NCBI GenBank assembly: GCA_027214345.1
Contig: JAPWHR010000001.1
Span: forward strand, 62,001-126,000
Origin: Comamonadaceae bacterium G21597-S1
Lineage (GTDB): Bacteria; Pseudomonadota; Gammaproteobacteria; Burkholderiales; Burkholderiaceae_C
Direction: 5' to 3'
Length of the DNA stretch: 64,000 nt
A program made the translations under genes and the position numbers. Every line of letters begins with the position of its first letter. The first letter of the stretch is position 1. The notes under the pieces were generated by a model, which ran no database searches, had not been told where the DNA came from, and was given only the letters and a program-made list of their open reading frames with translations. Positions 30,843-40,700 of the stretch are shown here, in pieces.

Positions 30843-31613
30843 TCAGATCCAGCCCGCCAGCCGGTAGGCCGCGATGCCCAGCCACTCGTGCAGGGCCAGT
30901 TTCCACAGGCCGGGGCCGTCGTGCAGCGAGAAGTCGAACCAGGAGTCGTGCGCGGTGGTGCGGTAGTCGACCGGCCACGGCGTCACGTTCCAGCCCACGC
31001 GCCCGAACACCCCCATCGAGCGCGGCATGTGGAAGGCCGACGTGAGCAGCAACCAGTGCTGGCGTTTGTCCACGCCAGGCAGGCCGGCGCTGTACAAGGC
31101 GTTTTCGTAGGTGTTGCGGGAACGGTCCTCGTACACCACCCGCGCGGGGTCGACTCCCATGGCCGTGAAAAACACCCGGGCGCGTTCGGCCTCGCTGGCG
31201 CCGGTGGCCGGCACCGTGGCGATGCCGCCGGTGAACAACAGGCGCAGGTGCGGATATTGGCGCATCAGGGCCACGGCCGCCGTCATGCGCTCGGCCTGCT
31301 CGTTGAGGCCGACCTCGTGGTGGTTTTCCCACAGGCTGGGGTGGGACAGTGCGCCACCGAGCACGACGATGCCGACCTGTTGCTCCATGTCGATGCCGGC
31401 CGGCTTCGGGTGGCGCGACTCCAGCGCACGCACCAGCGCTTCGGGGCCGGAGGTCCAGCAGGCGCCGATCAGCGCCAGCAAGGCCAGCCAGCCGAGCGCG
31501 CGGCCCAGCCGGGGCCGGCGCCACGACGACGCCAGCAGCCCGCCCGCCAGCAGGCCCATGACCCAGAACAGGGGTTCGATCGCGAATGAGAGCAGCTTGG
31601 AGGCGATGAACAT
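30843..31613 (-). CDS. YdcF family (DUF218) membrane protein
   Basis: Protein of 256 aa with two N-terminal membrane spans (about 10-25 and 36-52) and a DUF218 domain: IVVLGGALSHPSLWEN, LLFTGGIATVPATGASEAER, VVYEDRSRNTYENALYSAG and LLTSAFHMPRSMGVFGRVGW. This is the ElyC/SanA/YdcF fold, implicated in cell-envelope biogenesis, with no defined reaction. The ATG at 31613 was chosen because it precedes the first span; a longer reading would enter the PFK gene. It is probably cotranscribed with the upstream PFK gene (13-bp gap). Confidence 0.85.
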   Translation of the reverse strand: MFIASKLLSFAIEPLFWVMGLLAGGLLASSWRRPRLGRALGWLALLALIGACWTSGPEALVRALESRHPKPAGIDMEQQVGIVVLGGALSHPSLWENHHEVGLNEQAERMTAAVALMRQYPHLRLLFTGGIATVPATGASEAERARVFFTAMGVDPARVVYEDRSRNTYENALYSAGLPGVDKRQHWLLLTSAFHMPRSMGVFGRVGWNVTPWPVDYRTTAHDSWFDFSLHDGPGLWKLALHEWLGIAAYRLAGWI

Positions 31614-31626
31614 CGGCCGTCGGGAT

Positions 31627-32841
31627 TCAGGCCGTGTTGCGCCGCGGCACGGGCGCGGCGCGCAGCCGGAACGCGTCCGGCATGCCCGAGCCCAGCAAGG
31701 GCCGCAGGTAGAGCCGGAACGCATCGGTCACGTCGGTTCCGCTGGCGGCGATGAAGGCGTCCTCCATGACCCGGGTCTTGCCCGCGACCGCGGCCAGGTC
31801 GAGCAGCTCATAGTCCACCGAATAAAAGCCGGTGCGCCGGATCGCCACCGAGCCGTCCTGCGTGCCCCACATCGCGAACTGCACCGCCTTCTCGCCGACC
31901 TCGCGGGCTTCACGCTGGTCCACGTCGGACACACATCCGATGAAGGAGCGCTGCAGGTAGCCGAAGGTGTCGCCGCGCACCCGCTTGATGCCCAGCTTGC
32001 CGCGGATCTCCTCGCACAGCAGGTCGGCCAGCGCGCCGGTGCCCGAGAGCTGCACGTTGCCGTGCGCGTCGTGTTCGAGCTCCTTGGCCAGCAGGCTCAG
32101 GATGGGGGTTCCCGCGGCGTCGTGCACGCCCTCGGACACCGCCACGACGCAGCGGCCGAAGCGCTCGTAGGTGGATTTGACGTCCGCCAGGAATTGCGGG
32201 ATGTCGAAGGTGCGCTCAGGCAGGTAGATCAGATGCGGGCCGTCGTCCTCGAACTTCTTGCCCAGCGCCGAGGCCGCCGTCAGGAAGCCGGCGTGCCGGC
32301 CCATGACCACGCCCACGTAGACGCCGGGCAGGGCGGCGTTGTCCAGGTTGACGCCGGCGAAGGCCTGGGCGACGAACCGCGCGGCCGACGGAAAACCCGG
32401 CGTGTGGTCGTTGCCGACCAGGTCGTTGTCGATCGTCTTGGGGATATGGATGGAGCGCAGCGGGTAGTTCGCCTTGCGCGCCTCCTCGCTGACGATGCGC
32501 ACCGTGTCGGACGAGTCGTTGCCGCCGATGTAGAAGAAATGCTCGATCTCGTGCGCACGCAGCACCTCGAAGATCGCATGGCAATACCGGGCGTCGGGTT
32601 TGTCGCGTGTCGAACCCAGCGCCGACGACGGGGTGGCCGCGACCAGTTCGAGGTTGTGGCTGGTTTCCTGGGTCAGGTCGACGAAGTCTTCGTCGACAAT
32701 GCCGCGCACGCCGTGGCGCGCACCGTAGACCCGCTGCACGTTGTGGTGGCGCCGCGCTTCCAGCGCCACGCCCACCATCGACTGGTTGATCACCGCCGTG
32801 GGGCCGCCGCCTTGCGCGACCAGGATTTTTCCGGATGCCAT
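31627..32841 (-). CDS. pfp: Pyrophosphate-dependent 6-phosphofructokinase
   Basis: Glycolytic phosphofructokinase of 404 aa that reversibly phosphorylates fructose 6-phosphate. The donor-site motif GGNDSSDT (about 107) and the lysine in IPKTIDNDLVGNDHTPGF are features of PPi-using enzymes, in contrast to the GGDG/Gly arrangement of ATP-dependent PfkA. Other blocks are MGRHAGFLTAASAL, LIYLPERTFD and GYLQRSFIG. It starts MASGKILVAQGGGPTAVINQS. With fbp, also in this window, it governs the F6P/FBP step. Confidence 0.9.
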   Translation of the reverse strand: MASGKILVAQGGGPTAVINQSMVGVALEARRHHNVQRVYGARHGVRGIVDEDFVDLTQETSHNLELVAATPSSALGSTRDKPDARYCHAIFEVLRAHEIEHFFYIGGNDSSDTVRIVSEEARKANYPLRSIHIPKTIDNDLVGNDHTPGFPSAARFVAQAFAGVNLDNAALPGVYVGVVMGRHAGFLTAASALGKKFEDDGPHLIYLPERTFDIPQFLADVKSTYERFGRCVVAVSEGVHDAAGTPILSLLAKELEHDAHGNVQLSGTGALADLLCEEIRGKLGIKRVRGDTFGYLQRSFIGCVSDVDQREAREVGEKAVQFAMWGTQDGSVAIRRTGFYSVDYELLDLAAVAGKTRVMEDAFIAASGTDVTDAFRLYLRPLLGSGMPDAFRLRAAPVPRRNTA

Positions 32842-32999
32842 ATGCGCCCTTTCGATGCTCGGTTACGAGCACCATTGTGCCGAGTTGGCGGCGGAGGCGG
32901 TAGTCGTTGGCGCGACGGCGTCGATCCGGTCGCTGGCGTGCCCGTGCGGGGCAGGTGGCATGCCGACCGTGCGAGCGGCTCGGCGGCTGGCGGGCGCTG

Positions 33000-33341
33000 T
33001 CAGTCCTTGCCGGGACCGGAGCGGCCGCTGCGGCGCAACTTGCCGCCGGTGCCGGTGTCGAACATGCGCGTGATGTCGGCCAGGCATTGCCGCGCGACGG
33101 ACTCGCCGCGGGCCGCTGCAATGGCCGTCATCAGGTCGGGGCGCACGTACCACAGCTCGTCGAGATCGTGGGCGAACAGCACCTTGCGTTCGACCGCGCT
33201 GTTCCTGCCGTCCGGGCTTTGTTCGAGCAGTTGCAGCATCGCCTTGCGGATGTCTTCCAAGCGTGCGCTGGGCTCCGCCGGGCTCTGATGGGCCATCCAT
33301 CCGAAAAAGCTGTTTCGCAAACTGGTCTTGGCCCAACGCAT
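33000..33341 (-). CDS. Conserved hypothetical protein
   Basis: A 113-aa soluble protein beginning [20 protein letters not shown], with a helical middle ([15 protein letters not shown]) and a C-terminal [11 protein letters not shown] followed by a basic tail. No recognised domain. The ATG at 33341 is preferred over a 210-aa reading because the additional N-terminus is low-complexity and Cys/Arg-rich. Codon bias (C/G in third positions) fits a real gene. It is divergent from the EEP gene across 254 bp. Confidence 0.6.
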   Translation of the reverse strand: MRWAKTSLRNSFFGWMAHQSPAEPSARLEDIRKAMLQLLEQSPDGRNSAVERKVLFAHDLDELWYVRPDLMTAIAAARGESVARQCLADITRMFDTGTGGKLRRSGRSGPGKD

Positions 33342-33595
33342 GCCGGCATCCTCCCGTCGATCACTGGTTTGGCAAGTCGCTTGCCGAAAGCGGCAATCAT
33401 CCCACCAACAGGGGTTGTCAGGCAACAGGCAGATGTAACATTGTTTCAAGCCGCCGCCCCTGTCAGTCTTATCGGCACGTGCGTCGCGGACTGAACCTTG
33501 ACCTGCCCGCCCGGCGCGCTTTCGCGCCGTGCCGACACCGATTGCCGTCTTTCTCCTACAGGCGGTTCCGGGCGTCGCTGTTAAAACTTCCAACA

Positions 33596-34384
33596 GTGAC
33601 AAACATCGACATTTCCCGCACCGGTCCGGCACTGGGCGGCCGCCCCTCGATCCGTGTACTGACGGTCAACATGCACAAGGGTTTCGGTTTCCTCAATCGC
33701 CGGTTCATCCTGCCCGAACTGCGCAGCGCGGTACGGGCGGTCCAGGCCGACCTGGTGTTCCTGCAGGAGGTCCAGGGTGACCATGCGCTGCATGCCGAAC
33801 GCACGGTCGACTGGCCGCCGGTGCCGCAATACGAGTTCCTGGCCGACGCGATGTGGCCGCAGTTCGCGTACGGCCGCAATGCGGTGTATCCGCATGGCCA
33901 TCACGGCAACGCCTTGTTGTCCAAGTACCCGATCATGCAGTACCGCAACCGCGACGTGTCCATCCAGGGCCCCGAGCGGCGAGGCATGCTGCATTGCACG
34001 CTGGCCGTGCCGGGGGTCGGCGAGCTGCACGCGATCTGCGTGCACCTGGGCCTGGCCGAGGCACATCGCCGCCGGCAGATCGACATGTTGTGCGAAATGG
34101 TGGGTGAGGCCGTGCCGCCCCAGGCTCCGCTCATCGTGGCGGGTGACTTCAATGACTGGCGCTGCCGGGCCAGCGATCCGCTGGAGCGTTGCGCTGGCTT
34201 GCACGAGGTGTTCCAGATGGTCTACGGGCAGGCTGCGCGGACCTTTCCCGCGCGGCTGCCGATGCTGCGCCTGGACCGGATCTACGTGCGCGGGGCCGGC
34301 GCCCATGCGCCCATGGTGCTGCCGCGCAAGCCCTGGTCGCACCTGTCGGATCATGCGCCCCTGGCTGCGGAGATCGACCTGTGA
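33596..34384 (+). CDS. Endonuclease/exonuclease/phosphatase family protein (YbhP-like)
   Basis: Protein of 262 aa with the EEP fold: [16 protein letters not shown] (about 20-35), [12 protein letters not shown] (metal-binding Glu, about 54), [23 protein letters not shown] (GDFND, about 180) and [13 protein letters not shown] at the end (terminal SDH motif). The start is GTG at 33596. It precedes clsB with a GTGA overlap, the same order as ybhP-ybhO in E. coli, so a phosphatase or phosphodiesterase role linked to phospholipids is likely; the substrate is unknown. Confidence 0.85.
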   Translation: MTNIDISRTGPALGGRPSIRVLTVNMHKGFGFLNRRFILPELRSAVRAVQADLVFLQEVQGDHALHAERTVDWPPVPQYEFLADAMWPQFAYGRNAVYPHGHHGNALLSKYPIMQYRNRDVSIQGPERRGMLHCTLAVPGVGELHAICVHLGLAEAHRRRQIDMLCEMVGEAVPPQAPLIVAGDFNDWRCRASDPLERCAGLHEVFQMVYGQAARTFPARLPMLRLDRIYVRGAGAHAPMVLPRKPWSHLSDHAPLAAEIDL

Positions 34385-35619
34385 AACCCACATCACGCTG
34401 GATCGGCGGCAATCGGGTGCAACTCCTCGAAAATGGCGAGGCCTATTTCCCCGCGGTTTTCGAGGCGATCGAGGCCGCGCGCGAGGAGATCGTGCTCGAG
34501 ACCTTCATCCTGTTCGAGGACGCAATCGGCCAGCAGTTGCACACCCACCTGCTCGCGGCGGCGCGGCGCGGGGTCCGGGTCGACGTGCTGGTCGACGGTT
34601 ATGGCTCGTGCGACTTGTCGCCCGAGTTCATCGATGCCTGCGCACAGGCCGGCGTGCGCCTGCGGGTCTACGACCCGGCCCGTCGCGTGATGGGCGCGCG
34701 TTTCAACGTGTTGCGCCGCATGCACCGCAAGATCGTCGTGGTCGACGGCCGGCTGGCCTTCGTGGGCGGCATCAACTTCTCGCATGACCATGTGCGGGAG
34801 TTCGGCCCGCAGGCCAAGCAGGACTATGCCGTGCGCGTGCAGGGCCCGATCGTGGCGCATATCCACCATTTCGTGCGTGCCCAGATCGATCCGTCGACGC
34901 CCAGGCCCGACGTGGCGCCGGCGCCGGCAGAGGTCGCCGATGCGGCCCGCGACGACGAGGCGCAGTCGTCCGGCGCCGAGATGATCTTCGTCACGCGCGA
35001 CAACCATCGCCATCGCAATGCCATCGAGCGCCACTACCGCGCGGCGATCCGCGGCGCGCGCGAAAGCGTGGTGCTCGCCAACGCGTATTTCTTCCCGGGC
35101 TATCTGCTGCTGCGCCAGATGCGCCGCGCCGCGCGCCGCGGCGTGCGGGTCACGCTGATCCTGCAGGGTGAACCCGATATGCCCATCGTCAAGACGGCCG
35201 CAAGCCTGCTGTACGACCATCTGCAAAGCGCCGGCGTGCAGATCTACGAATACTGCGAGCGCCCGCTGCATGGCAAGGTGGCCGTGGTCGACGGACGCTG
35301 GGCCACCGTGGGTTCGAGCAACCTCGATCCTCTGAGCCTGGTGCTCAATCTCGAGGCCAACCTGGTGATCCGCGACCGCGATTTTGCGCAGCATCTCGAG
35401 CAGCGGCTCGAGTACCTGATCACGGAGCATTGCAAGGCCATCGAGCCAGACCCGATGCCGGTGTGGACGTTCTGGCGCCCCTTGCGCGCGTTTCTGCTCT
35501 ACCACCTGCTCAGTGGTTATTCGCGCTGGTTCAGCTGGCTGCCGCGCCGCGCACCGAAGATCCACCATGCGACCCGCGCGCAAGCGTCGGCCGCAGCCGG
35601 TTCGGGAGGCCATGGCTGA
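34381..35619 (+). CDS. clsB: Cardiolipin synthase B
   Basis: Phospholipase D-superfamily enzyme (412 aa) making cardiolipin from phosphatidylglycerol. Two HKD motifs are intact: [19 protein letters not shown] (about 113-131) and [19 protein letters not shown] (about 295-313). There are no N-terminal membrane spans, unlike ClsA, which points to the ClsB/YbhO type. The GTG start at 34381 overlaps the previous stop, and its own stop overlaps the next ATG as TGATG. It is the second gene of a tight lipid/membrane operon. Confidence 0.9.
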   Translation: MKPTSRWIGGNRVQLLENGEAYFPAVFEAIEAAREEIVLETFILFEDAIGQQLHTHLLAAARRGVRVDVLVDGYGSCDLSPEFIDACAQAGVRLRVYDPARRVMGARFNVLRRMHRKIVVVDGRLAFVGGINFSHDHVREFGPQAKQDYAVRVQGPIVAHIHHFVRAQIDPSTPRPDVAPAPAEVADAARDDEAQSSGAEMIFVTRDNHRHRNAIERHYRAAIRGARESVVLANAYFFPGYLLLRQMRRAARRGVRVTLILQGEPDMPIVKTAASLLYDHLQSAGVQIYEYCERPLHGKVAVVDGRWATVGSSNLDPLSLVLNLEANLVIRDRDFAQHLEQRLEYLITEHCKAIEPDPMPVWTFWRPLRAFLLYHLLSGYSRWFSWLPRRAPKIHHATRAQASAAAGSGGHG

Positions 35620-36605
35620 TGGCGCAGGACGACCACGGCGGCGGCACGTCGTCGCAATCAAGTCGCTGGTGGCCCTGGATGCGCCGCGGCCTGACGCTGG
35701 CGTTCTTCGTGGCCGTGGTCGTGTTGTTGTGGCGTTTCGGCAGCGCCGTCGAGTGGAACGAGGTCTGGAGCACGGCGCGCGCCAATCCTCCGCAGACGCT
35801 GTTGCTGGCCGCACTGCTGGCCGTCGTCAGCCACGCGCTGGTCTCGTCCTATGACCTGATCGGGCGCCACGTGACCGGCCACGAACTGTCGGTCGCACGG
35901 ACCTGGTCCGTGGCCTGGGTGTCGTATGCGTTCAACCTGAACCTGGGCGCGCTGGTCGGCGGCGCCGGATTCCGCTGGCGCCTGTACTCGCGTTCGGGAC
36001 TGGATGCCGGCGTGATCGCGCAGGTCTACGGGCTCAGCGTCGTGACCAACTGGCTGGCCTATGGGGTGTTGCTCGGTGCAACGCTGGTATGGGCGCCGAT
36101 CGAACTGCCGCCGGACTGGCAGATCGGGCGCCAGGCATTGACGACGATCGGCGCCGTGTTGCCGTTGCTCGCCGTGGGCTACCTGCTGGCCTGTGGTTTC
36201 GCCCGCCGGCGTCGCTGGCAGTGGCGCGACCATGCGTTCGTGCTGCCGTCGGGTCGGGTTGCCACGGTGCAACTGGTGTTGTCGTCGATCAACTGGCTGG
36301 TGATCTCCGCGGTGATCCACACCTTGCTGGGGGGCAAGATCGACTACACGCTGGTGCTGGGCGCGACCTTGCTGGCCGCGGTGGCCGGCGCGCTGACCCA
36401 TGTGCCGGCCGGCCTGGGCGTGCTCGAGGCCGTCTTCGTCGCGCTGCTGGGCTCGCAGATGCCGCAGAGCGCCCTGCTGGCCGCCTTGCTCACCTACCGC
36501 GGCCTGTATTACATCGGGCCCTTGTTGCTGGCGCTGGTCACCTATACCATCACCGAGGTTCGGTTGCGTCGGGCCGACTCCGAGCCGGCCGGAGCGCCTG
36601 GTTGA
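35619..36605 (+). CDS. UPF0104/YbhN-like integral membrane protein
   Basis: Membrane protein of 328 aa with about eight spans, of the lysylphosphatidylglycerol synthetase-TM/UPF0104 family. Seen: SYAFNLNLGALVGGAGFRWR (about 107-126), VYGLSVVTNWLAYG and the helix AGALTHVPAGLGVLEAVFVAL (about 250-270). In E. coli ybhN follows clsB in the same way. The family may flip or translocate lipids, but the reaction is unproven here. Its start codon overlaps the clsB stop. Confidence 0.85.
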   Translation: MAQDDHGGGTSSQSSRWWPWMRRGLTLAFFVAVVVLLWRFGSAVEWNEVWSTARANPPQTLLLAALLAVVSHALVSSYDLIGRHVTGHELSVARTWSVAWVSYAFNLNLGALVGGAGFRWRLYSRSGLDAGVIAQVYGLSVVTNWLAYGVLLGATLVWAPIELPPDWQIGRQALTTIGAVLPLLAVGYLLACGFARRRRWQWRDHAFVLPSGRVATVQLVLSSINWLVISAVIHTLLGGKIDYTLVLGATLLAAVAGALTHVPAGLGVLEAVFVALLGSQMPQSALLAALLTYRGLYYIGPLLLALVTYTITEVRLRRADSEPAGAPG

Positions 36606-36630
36606 ACCCCACACGACGACACCACCACCG

Positions 36631-37647
36631 ATGCCAGACGCCGGATTCCATCTCGATGCCGTGCTCGCGCGCCTGACCGAGGTGGGTTATCGGCTGGCGG
36701 CCGGCCTGCCGCTGTTGCTGCTGGCGATGCTGATCGTCTGGCTGGCCTGGTTGTTCGGCAGCTGGTTGTCGCGGCGCGCGATGTTCGAGCACCTGGTGCG
36801 CAGCAACGCCTTTTTGCGCGACCTGGCCCGCACCACGGTGCGCACCATCGTCGTGGGGCTGGGCGTGCTCGCGGCGCTGGAGCTCATGGACGCCACCGCG
36901 CTGGTGGGCGCCGTGCTGGGCACGGCCGGCGTGATGGGGCTGGCCCTGGGTTTTGCGTTCAAGGAGACGCTGGAGAACTACCTGGCCGGCATTCTGATGA
37001 GCCTGCGCCAGCCGTTTGCGCCGCGCGACCACCTGGTCATCGACGGTCACGAGGGAATCGTCATCGCGATGAACGCGCGCGCGACCATCCTGATGACGCC
37101 CGACGGCAATCACCTGCGCCTGCCCAATGCGCTGGTGTTTCGCAGCGTCATGCTCAACTACACGCGCAATCCGAGCCGGCGCTTCGAGTTCGATGTCGGC
37201 GTGGGTGTCGGCGAAGACCTGGTGCTGGCACAGTCCATCGGCACCGACACGCTGCGCGGGCTCGACGGCGTGCTGGACGAGCCGCCCGCGCGGGCCCACA
37301 TCAGCGCGCTGGGAGACTCCAATGTGCAGCTGCGTTTCCACGCCTGGGTCGACCAGCGCAGCCATGACTTCCTGATGGTCAAGAGCGAGGCCATTCGCAC
37401 CGTCAAGCTCGCGCTCGAACACGCCGGCATGGACATGCCCGAGCCGATCTACCGTGTACAGCTCACCGAGCGTGTCGGCGTGCCGGCCGACACACCGGCG
37501 CCGCCATCCGAGCCACGGGCCCGCCGCCCCGCGGCACCCGCGGCGGTGGACACGCGTGCCCACAGCGATCTGCAGCGACAGATCGCGCACGACCCGCGCG
37601 CCGACGCATCGGTCGACCTGCTCGACCCGGCCGCACCCCAGGAGTAG
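36631..37647 (+). CDS. MscS family mechanosensitive ion channel
   Basis: Channel protein of 338 aa. Three hydrophobic spans include the pore-lining helix TAGVMGLALGFAFKETLENYLAGI (about 103-126), then the beta domain FAPRDHLVIDGHEGIVIAMNARATIL with LPNALVF, and a soluble C-terminal cage. The last 60 residues are Pro/Ala/Arg-rich and variable. It protects against hypo-osmotic shock. It is 25 bp downstream of the YbhN-like gene and probably in the same operon, adding a tension-release function to a lipid-remodelling cluster. Confidence 0.9.
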   Translation: MPDAGFHLDAVLARLTEVGYRLAAGLPLLLLAMLIVWLAWLFGSWLSRRAMFEHLVRSNAFLRDLARTTVRTIVVGLGVLAALELMDATALVGAVLGTAGVMGLALGFAFKETLENYLAGILMSLRQPFAPRDHLVIDGHEGIVIAMNARATILMTPDGNHLRLPNALVFRSVMLNYTRNPSRRFEFDVGVGVGEDLVLAQSIGTDTLRGLDGVLDEPPARAHISALGDSNVQLRFHAWVDQRSHDFLMVKSEAIRTVKLALEHAGMDMPEPIYRVQLTERVGVPADTPAPPSEPRARRPAAPAAVDTRAHSDLQRQIAHDPRADASVDLLDPAAPQE

Positions 37648-37701
37648 ACCGATGACGCAGCACGAATTCGTACCCGGCCCACGGACACGCGGGAGCCTCG
37701 C

Positions 37702-39012
37702 ATGGCGTTGACGGACTGGTCGAAGAGCCACATCCTGTTCGCGCTGCGCCGTCTGCGCGAACGCCTGTGGGCACGGCCGCTGGTCATGTGCGTGTTGTCG
37801 ATCGCCGCCGTGTTCTGTGCCGCGTTGGCCGACCGGTTCGCGCCCGCCCAGTTCCTGCCGCGGATCCAGGCGGACTCGCTGGAGAGCCTGCTGACGATCC
37901 AGGCCTCGAGCATGATGGTGATCGCGACCTTCGCCGTGGCCTCGATGGTTTCGGCCTATGCCTCGGCCAGCACGGCGGCGACGCCGCGCGCGTTTGCGCT
38001 GGTCGTGGCCGACGACGTGTCGCAGAACGCCTTGTCGACCTTCATCGGCGCCTTCATCTTCAGCATCGTGGCGCTGACCGCGTCGCAGAACGGTTTCTTC
38101 GAGCGCGCCGGCATGTTCACGTTGTTCGCGCTGACCCTGTTCGTGTTCGCGGTGGTGATCCTGACCTTCGTGCGCTGGGTCGACCGCATCGCACGGCTCG
38201 GCCGCATGGGAAGCACCATCGAGGCGGTGGAGCGTGCCACGGCGCAGGCCATGCGCCGGCGCAGCGGCAAGCCCTTGCTCGGCGGCGTCCCGATGCGTCC
38301 GCTGCAGGCCCGGGGCGAAGCCATCCAGGCGAGCCGGGTCGGTTATGTGCAGCATGTCGACGTGGACGCGCTGCAGGCCTGCACCGAGGCATCGCAGGCG
38401 CGGGTCCAGGTCGTGGCCTTGCCCGGCACCTTCGCCGCACCCGGCGTGACGCTGGCCTATCTGCAGTTGCCGCCCGGGGCCACGGACGACGTCGATCGCG
38501 AGCGGCTGGCCGCGGCTTTCCTGATCGGCAACCAGCGCCAGTTCGACGACGATCCGCGTTTCGGCCTGGTCGTGTTGTCGCAGATCGCCGGGCGTGCGTT
38601 GTCGCCGGCGGTGAACGACCCCGGCACCGCCATCGACATCATCGGCACCCTGGTGCGGCTGTTCGCGCAGTGGGCCGAACCGGTCGCCGCCGTCGACGCG
38701 GCCGCCGGCGTCAACCATCGCGTGGAAGTGCCGGCTCTGGCCGTGCAGGACATGTTCGACGATGCATTCACGTCGCTGGCGCGCGATGGCGCCGGCTCGA
38801 TCGAAGTGGCGATCCGCCTGCAGAAGGCCTTTCGTTCGCTGGCCCGGCTCGACGATGCGCCGATCCAGCAGGCGGCCGGCCGGCATGCGCGCACGGCGCT
38901 GGCGCGCGCGCGGCTGGCACTGGCACTGCCGCAGGACGTGCGCACGCTCGAGGCGGTCGCGGCCGACTGGCTGGAGCAGCCCGACGCCGCGGCCGAACCC
39001 GTCAAGGCCTGA
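37702..39012 (+). CDS. DUF2254 family membrane protein
   Basis: Protein of 436 aa with four N-terminal spans (about 27-160) and a soluble C-terminal half. Recognisable blocks are IQADSLESLLTIQASSMMVI, STAATPRAFALVVADDVSQN, TFIGAFIFSIVALTASQNGF and LSQIAGRALSPAVNDPGTAID. DUF2254 has no assigned function. It follows the MscS gene by 54 bp, ending the membrane cassette. Its last 11 bp overlap the convergent M81 peptidase gene. Confidence 0.85.
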   Translation: MALTDWSKSHILFALRRLRERLWARPLVMCVLSIAAVFCAALADRFAPAQFLPRIQADSLESLLTIQASSMMVIATFAVASMVSAYASASTAATPRAFALVVADDVSQNALSTFIGAFIFSIVALTASQNGFFERAGMFTLFALTLFVFAVVILTFVRWVDRIARLGRMGSTIEAVERATAQAMRRRSGKPLLGGVPMRPLQARGEAIQASRVGYVQHVDVDALQACTEASQARVQVVALPGTFAAPGVTLAYLQLPPGATDDVDRERLAAAFLIGNQRQFDDDPRFGLVVLSQIAGRALSPAVNDPGTAIDIIGTLVRLFAQWAEPVAAVDAAAGVNHRVEVPALAVQDMFDDAFTSLARDGAGSIEVAIRLQKAFRSLARLDDAPIQQAAGRHARTALARARLALALPQDVRTLEAVAADWLEQPDAAAEPVKA

Positions 39013-40507
39013 AGGCCGGGCCTTGCGGGCGCAGCCGCAGCCCCGGTGGCAGCCGGGTCCAGGCGAACTCGCTCGGATCGTGGATCATCGGCCCGGGCGC
39101 CTTGGCCACCAGGATCTCCTGGGCGATGGGCGTGAAGTCGGCGCGGAAATGTACCGAACTCTTGTTCACCAGCACGCCTTGTTCGGTCGGCTCGATGCCG
39201 ACGAAGCGATACAACTCCTGATCGGCCAACTGGGTCTTGGTGCTGACCACGACCACCCGCACCCCTTCGATCGACAGGCAGGCGGACGGCCCGAGGTGCA
39301 TGGTCGAACCGCGTGAGAACGGGCCCGTGCACACGACCGTGCCCTCGGACAGGCGCTCGACGCGGAAACTGCCCTGCAACGGCGCATCACCCCGGATGCC
39401 GGACCTGCCGCCCAGCGCCAGCGTGATCGTCGCTCCGGGGCCGGCGTGGTGGGCGGCCTGCGCCGCGGCGCCATCGGCCATCAAGCCCAGCGCGGCGCCA
39501 CGCCCGGTGTGGCCGGCGCCGTGTTGCAGCAGCGCACGCAACATGCCGGTGGTGTCGGACTCGCCGCCGGCGCCGGGGTTGTCCTGGGTGTCGGCAATCA
39601 CCACCGGCCGAGTGGACCGGGCGGCCACGGCCAGGGCCTTGCGCACCGCGGCATCGGCGTCGTAGACCGGCGCGTCGAAGTCTGCCTCGTGTCCGGCCAC
39701 CAGCCGCTCCAGCGTCTGCACCGCCTGCTGCGCCGCCGCGTCGCTGCTGCCGTAGGCGAACACGACCGGGCCGCATTCCGGGAAGTCGGCCCCTGGGAAG
39801 CCGGGCGTGAACGATGCGCTCGGTACCTGCGCGGATTCGAGCGCCGCGACCGCGCGGTAGATGGCGCGCGCCGGCTCCAGGTCGGTCGACTGGCAGGCCA
39901 GCGGGATCAGGAACGGCAGGCGTCGCGCCGCGCAGTGCGGGCGGGCCATGCCGCCCAGCCGTTGCGCCAGCGCGAAGGCGGTGCGCGCGCCGGTCTCGGC
40001 CATGTCGATGTGCGGATAGGTGCGGTAGGCCACCATCAGGTCGGCGCAGGCCAGCATGCGGCGGGTCACGTTGGCGTGCAGGTCCAGGCTGGCATAGATG
40101 GGCGTGTCGGGACCGACTACGGCGCGCACCCGCTCGAGCAGTTCGCCTTCGCCGTCATCCCGATGTTCGGCGACCATCGCGCCATGCAGGTCGAGGTAGA
40201 CCGCGTCCGGCCGGGCCTCGCGGATGCCGTCGACGATCATCGCGGCGATGCGTTCGTAGGCATCGCGCGTCACGTGGGCCGATGGTTCCGCCGCGGCCCA
40301 GGCCGTGGGAACCAGCTGGTGCGTGCTGCCCTTGAGCTGCTCGATGAAGCCGGCGATCGGCAAGTTGCACGCGACCATGGTCTCGAGGATTTCGCCACCG
40401 CGGCACAGGCCCGGCCAGCCGCCACCGCGGGCGAAGTGCTCGTAACGGGCCTGTGAGGGCGCAAAGGTGTTGGTCTCGTGCTGAAAGCCCCCGATGGCGA
40501 TACGCAT
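39002..40507 (-). CDS. M81 family metallopeptidase (MlrC-like)
   Basis: Protein of 501 aa with the DUF1485/MlrC architecture. The N-terminal domain opens MRIAIGGFQHETNTFAPSQA and has DLHGAMVAE and DLHANVT (metal-ligand Asp/His). The C-terminal domain has ADTQDNPGAGGESDTTGMLR and GLMADGAAAQAAH. MlrC degrades linearised microcystin in sphingomonads, but members without that substrate are widespread in proteobacteria, often beside transport genes; none is adjacent here. The ATG at 40507 is the family start. Confidence 0.88.
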   Translation of the reverse strand: MRIAIGGFQHETNTFAPSQARYEHFARGGGWPGLCRGGEILETMVACNLPIAGFIEQLKGSTHQLVPTAWAAAEPSAHVTRDAYERIAAMIVDGIREARPDAVYLDLHGAMVAEHRDDGEGELLERVRAVVGPDTPIYASLDLHANVTRRMLACADLMVAYRTYPHIDMAETGARTAFALAQRLGGMARPHCAARRLPFLIPLACQSTDLEPARAIYRAVAALESAQVPSASFTPGFPGADFPECGPVVFAYGSSDAAAQQAVQTLERLVAGHEADFDAPVYDADAAVRKALAVAARSTRPVVIADTQDNPGAGGESDTTGMLRALLQHGAGHTGRGAALGLMADGAAAQAAHHAGPGATITLALGGRSGIRGDAPLQGSFRVERLSEGTVVCTGPFSRGSTMHLGPSACLSIEGVRVVVVSTKTQLADQELYRFVGIEPTEQGVLVNKSSVHFRADFTPIAQEILVAKAPGPMIHDPSEFAWTRLPPGLRLRPQGPAFRP

Positions 40508-40700
40508 GCCGTGATCTCCTGTGGTGTCGGCCGTGCTGCAGTGGCGCATGCGCGTGCCAGGCCCGATGCTACCGGCAGCGGGCTGCGCGCCTCTCGGGGG
40601 CGCGGTTAGACTGTGTCCGCAACGGGCCGTGTCGCCGCCGGGTGGCGTGCGACGCCAACGGCCCGGGCAACCCACCTGTCATCGAAAGGACAAACCCGAC

